Below are positions 26,401 to 38,400 of a stretch of DNA of 64,000 bases, one piece after another. The stretch is from assembly GCA_028554795.2 (NCBI GenBank), contig CM068838.1:85626944-85690943 (forward strand). The letters run 5' to 3'. How positions within the stretch are numbered: position 1 is the stretch's first letter; each line of letters begins with the position of its first letter. The stretch comes from Sinohyriopsis cumingii (lineage: Eukaryota; Mollusca; Bivalvia; Unionida; Unionidae). The position numbers and the translations under genes are program-made. Under the pieces are notes generated by a model. The model had not been told where the DNA came from and did no database searches. It saw only the letters and a list, made by a program, of their open reading frames with translations.

Positions 26401-29400
26401 TGATGAAAACTATGAATATACAAGCAGCTGACTGAACAGTATGTGATGAAAACTATGAATATACAAGTGGCTGATTGAATAGTATGTGATGAAAACTATG
26501 AATATAGAAGCAGCTGACTGAACAGTATGTAATGAAAACTATGAATATACAAGCAGCTGATGGAATAGTATGTGATGGAAACTATGAATTTACAAGCATC
26601 TGATTGAACAGTATGTGATGAAAACTATGAATGTACAAGTGGCTGATTGAACAGTATGTGATGAAAACTATGAATATACAAGCATCTGACTGAATAGTAT
26701 GTGATGAAAACTATGAATATACAAGCATCTGACTGAATGGTATGTGATGAAAACTATGAATATACAAGCAGCTGACTGAACAGTATGTGATGAAAACTAT
26801 GAATATACAAGTGGCTGATTGAATAGTATGTGATGAAAACTATGAATATAGAAGCAGCTGACTGAACAGTATGTAATGAAAACTATGAATATACAAGCAG
26901 CTGACTGAATAGTATGTGATGGAAACTATGAATTTACAAGCATCTGATTGAACAGTATGTGATGAAAACTATGAATGTACAAGTGGCTGATTGAACAGTA
27001 TGTGATGAAAACTATGAATATACCAGCGGCTGATTGAAATTGTGTGCATGCAAGTAGGTCATTGAACAGTATGCATGTGAAATTGTGAATATGCAAGTAA
27101 GTCATCAAAGAGCATGCATGTGAAATTGTGAGTATGCAAATAGCTGATTAAATAGCACTGTATGCATATAACATTTTGAATATGCACATATGTAGATCTT
27201 TTTGCCAAAATGACACCCAAAAATATGAATCTATCACCTGCCATTACATCATTCCATCATTATAAGGCCCTTTCAATAATATATTTCCTCTTATAAAGTT
27301 AGTATCACTTTTTTAAGTGGTAGTGAAATTGTATATATTGTGTACTTCATTTTTAGGCAGTCTCACAAAAGATAGTATACTCTATGGTTCCCATTGATTA
27401 TAATGAGGGGTACTGTTTCATGTACATCATTATTAGGCAGTCTCACTTTAAAGAATATTCTATGGCTCCCATCAACAGCATTATAATGAGGGGCACTGTA
27501 TAATATACTTCATTATGAAGCAGTCTCACTATAATAAAGTATACTCTATGGTTCCCACTGATAGTTTATAATAAGGGGTACTGTATAATATACTTCATTA
27601 TAAAGCAGTCTCACTATAATAAAGTATACTCTATGGTTAGCACTGATAATATTATGAGGGGTACAGTACCATGCACTTCATTATAAAGCATTCTCACTAT
27701 AAGAAAGTATACTCTATGGCTCCCACTGATAGTATTATAATGAGGGGCACTGTATAATGTACTTCATTATAAAGCAGTCTCACTATAAGACAGTATACTC
27801 TATAGTTACCACTGATAATATTATGAGGGGTACTGTACCATGCATTTCATTATAAAACAGTCTCTCTATAAGAAAGTATACTCTAGACCGCTCCAGTGGC
27901 CTAGTGGTTAGAGTATCTGCCTCAGAAGCGGGAGGTCGTGGGTTTGAACCCTGGCTGAGTCGTACAAACTGCTGCCTCGCTAGGTGCTCAGCATTAAGAG
28001 GTTAGTGTTAGGACTGGTCAGTCTGGTGTCAGGATAATGTGACTGGGTGGGACATCATGCTGCGGCATGACATCATGCTGCGGCATGATGCCCCGGTGCT
28101 AGGCATCACTATAAAACTGTTACACTGTAGACATTGTCACGATATGACTGAAAAATTGTTACAGCTACAGTAAAAATCCTAATCACACACACACAATATA
28201 CTCTATGGCTCCCACTGATAGCATTATAATAAGGGGTACTATACCATGCACATCATTATAAGGCAGTCTCACTTTAAGTATACTCTATGGCTCCAATTGA
28301 CAGCATTATAATGATGGGCACTGTATAATGTACTTCATTATAAGGCAATCTCACTATAAGAGAGTATACTCTATGGCTCCCACTGATAGTATTATAATGA
28401 GGGGTACTGTATCAACCACTTCATCATAAGGCAGTCGCAATACTACATGGCTGCCATGAACGGTGTTATATAATGAGGTAGAACTCCATGAAGTACTTCA
28501 TAATAAGGCAGTCTCACTACAAGGCAGTATACTCTTGTAATCCCACTGTAAGCATTATGATTGGGGAGAAAACTGTTTGGCTGCTGCCATGGACAGTGTT
28601 ATAATGAAAGAGTGATATGTGTTCTTGCTTTGATAAGTTATTATTACAATAGTGGTGTGACTTTAAGCATTTCTGCTATAAGAAGGGGGTGGCAAAACTA
28701 GAGAAGTTGTAAACATTTATTTTCAATTTTCTATTTTTTCTTGAAGAGATATTCATATACAAATATGCATGTTGATATTGAAAATGAAAAGGAAAATGTG
28801 ATTCAATTAAGAACTGAGTATTAACTACCTCAAAGAGAATTTGTTTAAATTTAGCTTATTTGAAAACATTTTAAAATTTGTATGAAAACACATGTCTAAT
28901 ACTTTCAAACATCATCTTCAAAATTGTTGATATTATAACTACAGAGTAATGATTGAGTGATGTCATGGTATTTTAAACAGGGCTTTTGAGTTCAAGTTGC
29001 AAGGTTTTTAAATTTAGTAGTTGTAGTAGTAGTAGTAGAGGTTGCATGGTGCATGATGTCAATTAAAATATCATTCTAAAAATGAAATATAAAGAATTGC
29101 AACAAAATATAGGAAACAACATAGACATGAAGTACTAAATGATAAAAGTTAAAAGGTAAAAATGGTAAGTAAAATAAAACTAAAGGTTAAGGCTTGTAAA
29201 ATTTTTAAAACTTGTCAAAATTTATTATACAAGTCACATTCGCTCAAAAAGTCCAAGATTTTCTCAGGTGCAATATAAAATTTCTCAATTGAGTTCACAT
29301 AAAAGAAATTGTGCCCTGAAGGTGAAACTTGATGTGCCCAACAAGAATATGTTCCCCTGTCAGTGGACACTGACTGGGTATGCACTTTGGTCATCGTTGA

Positions 29401-32400
29401 CCAGTGGACACTGACTGGGTATGCACTTTGGTCAAGGCCAGGTGTGCATGTGCAATATGTAATCAATGCAATACGACTTTATCTCTGTGATTTGTTGTAT
29501 ATGAGAAATGCCATTTTCCAATATTGGGTTGGATATTTTCAGGTATGTTTGCCAAGTTTTCATTCCACATACTTTGATATGTTTGGAGAACTGGCTGATT
29601 TATGTAATATTTTAGTCCACTGAATCTTCCATTTGGATTTTAACTTTAATGTTAATTTTGAAATATAAAAATTTGTCCATCTATATACTTAATTAACTAT
29701 AATACAAAAGCAAAATATTTTATTAAGAATCTTTGACAATTCTGATTTGAACATGTACCTTGTCTCTGACAAGGTTGACTGGAGCATGTACCTAGGCCCT
29801 GACACATTTTATTGGAACATGTACCAAATCTCTGACAAAGTTCAGTGGAACATGTACCTAGTCCCTGATAAAGTTAATTGGAACATGTACTTAATTGCTG
29901 AAATGGTTTATTGAAACCTGCACCTAGTCCCTGACAGTTCATTGGAACATGTACCAAGTCTATGACAGTTCATTGGAACATGTACCAAGGCTCTGACAAA
30001 TGTACATATGGCAGTCTCATAAGGCATTATATTGTTTTCTTGATGTAAAAGCAGAATCAGACAACAATCGGTGGAAAAGCTCAATAGACAAACGTACTTC
30101 AGACTTTCAGTGAGTCATCCTCATCAGGTGAGTATCGAACCTGTGACTCTTGGATTCAAGTTCAGTGCCCAACCAAATGAGCCACAATGGTTCTGAGCTA
30201 AATATGGAAATTATTCGGTGGGTTTCATAACTTTTATATGAACCAGCACATGCATAAAATTCTGTGTATAACATTGAAATATATGCCTCGGTTTCCACAG
30301 AGAAAATTCTCTGTATAACAATGAAATATATGCCTTGGTTTCCACAGAGAAAATTCTCTGTGTAACAATGAAATATATGCCTTGGTTTCCACAGAGAAAA
30401 TTCTCTGTTTAAAAATGAAATATATGCCTTGGTTTTCATAAAGAAAAGTCTCTGTATTACAGTGAAATATATGCCAAGGTTTTTAAAGAGAAAATTCTCT
30501 GTATAGCAATAAAATATATGCCTTGGTTTATATAGGGAAAATTCTCTGTATAAGAATAAAATATATGCCAAGGTTCAACTTGCCATTTGGATGCCCTTTA
30601 TGTTATACTTACATCTTGAGTAAAGTTGTGGCATTATGTAATATACATAGTACTGATACATTATGTAATATACATAGTACTGATACATTATGTATATACA
30701 TAGTACTGATACATGATGTTGTTGTTGTTGTTGTGGGGTTTAACGCCATTTTTCAGCACATGATAGGCTATGTATGGCAGCCAGTATTACTGGTGGAGGA
30801 AGAACCCAGGAAAACCCTGGGAAGAACCACTGACCCACGAGAAGCTACTGGCAAGCTTTCTCACATTCCCATATTGGCTGAATCCTAGACTCTAACCCAC
30901 GCAGACAGAGGTGAGATGGCAGTGATCCGTAATGAAGAGCGTTTTAGACCACTCGGCCACTCAGGGCCCCGATACATTATGTAATATACATAGTATTGAT
31001 ACATTATGTATATACATAGTGCTGATACATTATGTGATATACATAGTACTGATACATTATGTAATATACATAGTACTGATACATTGTGTAATATACATAG
31101 TACTGATAAGAACAAACGCCATACAATTGCCACACTACTGCCATGATAGGCCCAGGTTGTGTGATAAATCCCAAACCACATTGATACTAAATAACGGCAA
31201 ATACTTATTTTAAAAACTTTCTCAGATGATGAACTTGACCACCACATCTCATCCACTCTCCTTTTTAATTTGTTTTTACAAACCTGCCCCAAAAGGGGCC
31301 TGTCATTGAAGAAATATGTACATTAGCATAAACATATCATCATTTAAAATCCTCTCTTCAGGCATACAAGAAATGGGCCAAGAAGTTTGGTGCAGAGGAA
31401 CAATTGTTGCCAGGACTTAAATATACTCATGAACAACTGTTCTTCATAAATTGTGCCCAGGTGAGTCCAGAAAGCAGTTGTTTAGAATTATTTTCTTGGA
31501 ATCATGATGCTTTACAAAGGTAAATATTTTTCACTCTCAAAGAGCAAAAATGCAGTCTTCAGTAAATAATGACTGTAAATAATGAACCTTTACAAAATAA
31601 AGTTTGTGACATCTGATTTATTGTTTCCACTTTATTTCCACTTCGTTTATAGCTCCATGACCTCGCTTTTTACCAATATTTACTAATGATATCTTTGAGA
31701 ATAAGTCCACTCCTGTTTTTAGACAAATTCATTAGGATGGCTCTCTGGTCTTGTCAAAGTCAAAATCATGGTGCTTTCTCGAGACATAAATATCTACACC
31801 GATGAAGATACTGCCTCTATGAAACAAGTTTGCATATTAGTGTATTGCTGATTTCAAAGAAGAAAGACCACCACAACAACCCTCTTAAATTGTTGGCATT
31901 CCATTTCTTGAACTCCTGAGTTTGCTTATAAATGTCAAGGCTGCAGGTTAGTTACTGAAATTAAGATTTTATTTTGGATTACAGCAAAGTAATTTCTATA
32001 TAGGGCCAGTGTAATTGATTCACTTGGGATCAAAGAAAAGTAATTGTTATATATGGCCATTGTAATTAGTTGAATAACAAGTCATTTGATTGATATGTGT
32101 AATAAAATGATTGTAAATTGAAAAGATAAGTAATTCATGTTTTAGAAGAACATTTTACTGCCATTTCAAAGTCTTGTTCATGTTGAATTAAGTTCTACTG
32201 TTTGCCCATTTTGACCACCGGTGCCTGATGTGAAGTCATTGCAGCACATTTACTGGTAATCAAAAAGTTCATGATAGTGCTTGATTATATAATAATAATA
32301 ATAATAATATTATAGAAATAATAAACATAGTCATTTAAAGAATCTGTTGATCCATTGCCACTGTTAACAATTTTCAGGTTTGGTGCCAGAACATGCGTCC

Positions 32401-35400
32401 TCAGGAAGAAATTCGCGTCATTCGGACTGATCCTCATAGCCTTGAATACTTTAGGTAAACACAGTGTATTTTTCATGGGAATTATTTAGGTAACACAGTC
32501 TAGTCCAGTGGTGTCAAACTAATTTGTTATGACAGGCCAGATTTGATATAAAGGTACTTTACTCAGGCCATAAGTATCCTAAACTATGAGAAGCATGCAT
32601 GCAAATTTGACACCAACAAGAGACCTAGTCTGCAGGCAAGACTAATGATCTCACAGGCCAGACTAATGCATCTGACAGACCAGACTAATGCATCTGACAC
32701 CCCTAGTCTAGTCTTTATGGGCATTACAATTAATAGTTCAGCAGAAAGCTGCCTGAAGCACCACTGATATCCATTTGCACAAAATGCAGTTCTAAAGAAT
32801 GAAAAGTTTAATTTTTTTTAGAAGATATTGCTTTAAATCAAAGAATGCAAACTTCCAATATTAAAAAAAGAAAAAGAATTTCTAAGAATTGTTTATCTCA
32901 AAATAATTCACTATATTTAAGTTGCACACAGTGACTGTCTTGAAAATCTTGTAACTATTCCTGATGAATGAAAAGTAATATTGCCAGAAGACTTCTTGTG
33001 ATGTCTAGTTGGCTGTAAATGAAAATTGTGTCGATATGATGTCCAATGTGGCCACCATTGTAGCCATCTTGAAAATCTTGTTATGGCTACTTCACCTGAA
33101 TTAAAAGTAATATTATCATGGATTTTCCCAGGAAGACTTCTTGTGATGCCCAGTTGATCCGAAATGAAAATGGTGCTGATCTGATGAAAATATTACCAAT
33201 GCTCCTCCTGATGGCATGGTGACATTAACATGGTTTTTTTTTTACTAAACATCTTATAGAAACAGCAGCCATGTTGAGAATCATGTAATAATTATTTATC
33301 CTGAATGAATGGTCATACCAACATGGCTGTGTGATAAAATGGCGCCAGTCTGACTTCTCATATGACTGCCACAATGGCCATCTTGAAAATCTTATCATTA
33401 ATTCTAGATGGCTGGTATATCAACATCATGCTTTAACCGAAACACCTATGATGTCAGGTTGGTACTAAACGGAAATAGTGTCAAAATGACAACCAGTATG
33501 TCAATCATGAGTCTAGGACATTACCCCCCTGTCAATTACCACTCTGCCACTACCCCTTGCTATTACCCCATCAGTATATTACCCTCCGTTATGTTACCCC
33601 TGAATCTATTACTATATATCATATAATTTTTATACCCCCAGAATAAATAATAAATTAAAATAAATTGCAAAAGAATTTATCATAAATTTTTAGTTTAGTT
33701 AATTAATCTTGGCCTTGAAAACATATTCTTGTCCTGGAATATTCAATATTAAATTCATCATATCATAATATTATAGTACCATAAAATATGTTATATTGAT
33801 ATGTATGTGAAACCAATACTCTTATCAGAATGTGTTTGTGTGCACTTAAATTGACGGGATAGAAACTTATTGCGGTAAAGCCAACACAATATCAATTAAC
33901 AATTCAATTCGTCGTCGCACCTTGTCATCACTGTATTTGCTATAGTTTGATCTTGTATCTGTATTTGTAAATGATGGTTATGGCAGGGGGGTAATAAACC
34001 ATCGGGTAATATACTGAGGGGGTTGTTTTTTGTTGTTGAGTTTAATTATAGTAGCGTTCGCACAATTGTGCATGTGCCACTTTTTTCTGACTGCACCGCA
34101 GCCTGCTAGTTGTTCCTGGGGAAGGGATGGTGCCACCTCCCCCAGGCTTTTATGGATTCAAGGAACCCTGATAGTTTGGCCTCAATCTTTGGGTCCATAA
34201 AGGTCCCTACAGTTGAATGGTTGGCTGTCATTAGTGGGAAGGAGAGCTCGGGAACGGTCCTGCTTGCTTTACATTGCTGTTTTCTTGTTGCATTTGCCTT
34301 TTTTTTTTTTTCGAGAATTTTTTTTTTCTTTTTTTTCGAGATTTTTTTTTTTTTTTTTCTCTTCAAAATGTTCTAAAAGGAGGGGGCATGTTCTATGCTG
34401 TTTATAGAGGTTCTTAGTAGATATCATGTATGAAGAGAGATTTTCAAGATTATTATGGTATTACTAGTCGAGGTGTTTAGGGTGTGTTTCCTACGTTATG
34501 TTATTTATAAGTTTTTAGATATTACCTCTTTAAGTTAATTATTAATTGATGTTTTTAGAGATTGAATGTTATTTATACTTTATTTAGCAAGAGACCGGAG
34601 TCCTAGCCGATTACACGGTTCGTTAAGGACATCTAGGACCGGAATCCTAGCTGATTACTCGGTTCGTTAAGGACATCTAGGGCATCCGATTTTGCGGTTT
34701 CCTTAGTTTTTTATAGGTGCTTCGTAAGTGAATTATTTATTAATACTTTTATAAAATTGAATGATATGTTATGGTTTTTTATGTGGTGGCTTCTACATTT
34801 ATTTAGCTAGTTACTGGGTCTTTTGGTTTTGTGGGGATAGTAATTATATTTTGTTCCTAAGTCCTGCTGAGTCTATGAATTGATTTATATTTTTATATGC
34901 TGATTGTTTATTTTTATTAGAGTCCATAAGTAACTCTGGGTATGTGTGTGGTAATCCAATCTCTTTTTGGTTTTTGATAAATATTTTCCGAGCGAGTTGA
35001 TATTTTGGGCATATATTGAATACGTGGTGTAGATCTTCGGTGGTGTGGCAGTTAAAGCAGTTAATGGTTGCTGGTTTGGGTCCTATAAACCTTCCAAAAC
35101 TGCTTGCTAGTTTAGTTTTTCCAGTTATTATCCTGTTTATGGTTTTCTGTTCTAAATAGGTACCCATAGGTAGCTGTATGTTCCTATCTACGTTTTTTGG
35201 GTTTCATGGTGATTTTTCCCTTTTGTGGAGGAGTTCCAAAAATCTTGCCATGTTTGGTCTATATATGTTTGTGCGAAGCTTATTGCTTCTGTAGAGCTAT
35301 AGTTAAGCTTGATAGAGTTTTGATCTCCTAGTTTGGTTTTTGCAACTTTGTCTGCTGTTTCGTTGCCAGAGATTCCAATGTGCGACGGTATCCACATGAG

Positions 35401-38400
35401 CTCGACTAATTGATGTGCTGTGGTGATATCGTCGATTAATTTGCATGCTCTGTCGAGGAATTGTTCCCTAGAGTGTGTATTGCGATTTTGGATCGATTTG
35501 ATAACGCTTAGGGAATCGCTTATAATGACTGCTTTAGGTATTTAGTTGTCTTTGATCCATTTTAGTGATTCAAGTATAGCCCAGAATTCAGTGGTGTAAA
35601 TGGAGCAATAGTCAGGTAATCTGGATCCCGTTTGTATATTGAATTCAGGGATGACTATTGCTGCTGCTGTTCTTGGTGGGTTGTTTGTTTTTGATCCATC
35701 GGTATATATTTTAACATAGTCCGGGTATTTTTGGTTGATTTCGTTTACCAGTACAGGTTTTAGTAAGTTTTCTTGTCCTTCTTTATTGCCTAATTTGGTA
35801 GCTTCAATGTTAATCCTTGGTGGTTTTTGTAACCATGGTGATTTGTTCTGGTCTGTATTGTTTGTTACCTGTTTTTTTAGTAGAGGTATCTTTTCTCTTA
35901 GTTCAAGGATTACTTTGCCACTTGGTGTGATAGGTATGATTTTGGGTTTGAAGACAACTTTACACTTATTTATAGCTATTTTGGTGGGATGGTTGTCTGG
36001 GTGGGTATCTAATCGAATGGAGTATCAGAGGAGCAGTTCTTGCCTACGTAATTTTAAGGGTAGTTCTCCTGTTAGTATTTGTAGTTCTTCTAATGATGTT
36101 GAGGGGAGTGTTCCTGTGCATAATAGCAAGGCTTTTCTCTGGATAGTGTCAAGTTTTTGTAGTACAGGCTGCTTAGCCGAGTTATATGCTTGGCAACCGT
36201 AATCCAGTTTTGATCTAATTAGGCTTTTATATATCGTGAGGAGGGTTTCCTGGTTGGATCCCCAGTCAGTCCCTGTGATGTTCCTGAGTAAATTGAGATC
36301 TTTGTTACAATTCTGGGTGAGTTGTTCAATGTGCTGTTTCCATGTGAGGTGGTTGTCAAAGAACATTCCTAGGAATTTTACTACTGTTACGTATTTGATT
36401 AATTGATTTTGTATATAGAAGTTTGGATAGACTAGGTTGTTATTTCGTTTTGGGGTGAATATGATTGCCACAGTTTTTTCATGAGATATTTTGAAACCCC
36501 ATTTGTCCGCCCATCTCCCTATGTTGTCTAGGCTCTGCTGGATTTCTTTAACTGCTGTGTTATTGGCAGGATTTCCATTCCTCCATATGCCACTATCATC
36601 TGCAAATTGTGACAAGTTTATTTTTCTGGAGGCTACATTGAGGTCAAGGTCGTTTACCATTAGGTTAAATAGTAACGGACTTATTACACTGCCTTGCGGT
36701 GTTCCATTTTCAAGTGAAAATTCTTCCGAATGGGTGTTGCCTATTCTTGTGGTAATTTTCCGGCCTGTGAGGAAATCGCCAATCCAGTTGAACAAGCGTC
36801 CAGTTATTCCAAATTGGTTTAATTTGGTCATTAGTCCATTGGTCCATACTAGGTCGAACGCTTTTTCTAGGTCTAAAAAAACTGCTATGAGGTTGCGATC
36901 GGTTTTCCTATGTGCGTTAAAAGCGAGTTTGATGTCTGTTTCCAATCTGAGAAGTTGGTCAGTTGTGGACCGTTTGTTCCGAAAGCCACATTGATTTATG
37001 GAGAGTAGGTTATTGGTTTCTAGGTGGTGTTTTAACCTATTTGCGATTATTGTCTCCATTATTTTGCAAATATTGTTTGTAAGGGAGATGGGTCGGTACG
37101 AATTTATGTTGTTGGGATCTTTACCTAGCTTGGGCATTGGTATTACTATGGCCTGTTTCCATTTGGTGGGAAGTTGGCCTTTATCCCATATCCTATTAAA
37201 GAGTTTGATTATGGCTATTGTTACATTGATAGGTAGTTTTTTGTAGATAATGTAACCTAACTGATCCTTACCAGGGGATGTTTCGTTTTTGGATCGTAGG
37301 GCTATCTTCCATTCATGTACTGTGATGTCGCTATTTAGGTGAGATTCTTTTGTTCCTTGGTCTTGAAACATTTGAGGTTGGGTTCCCTCTATTAGTTTTT
37401 TGTGTTCTTTAAAGTTTTTGGAGTGATTATTGTTGCTACTCATGTTCGAAAAATGCTTCGCTAGGAGGTCTGCCTTATCTTTATTTGTTATGGCATTTTT
37501 AATTTTTGGGGCTGAGGTAGTTGCTTTCCCTTTTATGGCTTTTATCTTGTCTCATATTTGTTTTGAGTTTGATTTTAGACTCAGTTTAGAGCAAAAGGTT
37601 TGCCATATATTAATTTTAGCAGTTTTTATTGTTTGTTTTAGTGCTTTTTGTTTATCTTTATATTGCTGGAATTAGATAGAATTTTTGGTGCGTTTATATT
37701 TATTTAAGGCCCTTTTTTGTCTTTATGTGCTATAGTGCACTGTTTAGTCCACCATGGTACAGGGTTTTTATTTTGGATATTAGTTGTCTTTGGTATGCAT
37801 CGGTTAGCTGCTTCTATAATTGTGCCTGTTGTGTTATCATAATACATGTCAATACTTGGGCTTTCTAAGTGATCTGGATGTACTTTAGCTAGTAATAATT
37901 GGAATTGGTCCCAGTCTGCCTGCTGGTACCTCCATTTAGGTGGGGTTTCGTTAGGAATGTGTTGAGTTTTTGTTTGAATATTGATTGTGATGGGAAAATG
38001 GTCATTTCCTAACGTATCTTCCTGATCCACCCACCAATTTGTGATTTGAGCCAATTTTGGGGTAGTGATGGTTAGGTCTATGGCTGAGAGAGTGCCATCC
38101 TCAGGGTTTAATCTAGTGTTCGACCCGTCATTTAAGATGACCAGATTGTTCTCAGTTATCCATTTTTCAACCATTTTTCCTCTTTGATCTTCATTTTTAC
38201 CTCCCCATAATTTACTGTGTGCGTTGAAGTCGCCACAGATCATTAGATTGTTGTTGTTGTTATTAGTGATTGCCTTTAGTGAGATTAGGTTGGTAGGGCA
38301 GAAGGTACCCCCTGGGTCGTATGCATTTATTATTTGAATGTTTGTGGTTCCTATATTTATCATTACTGACATTATTTCGATGCTATTATTGATGTTTAGG

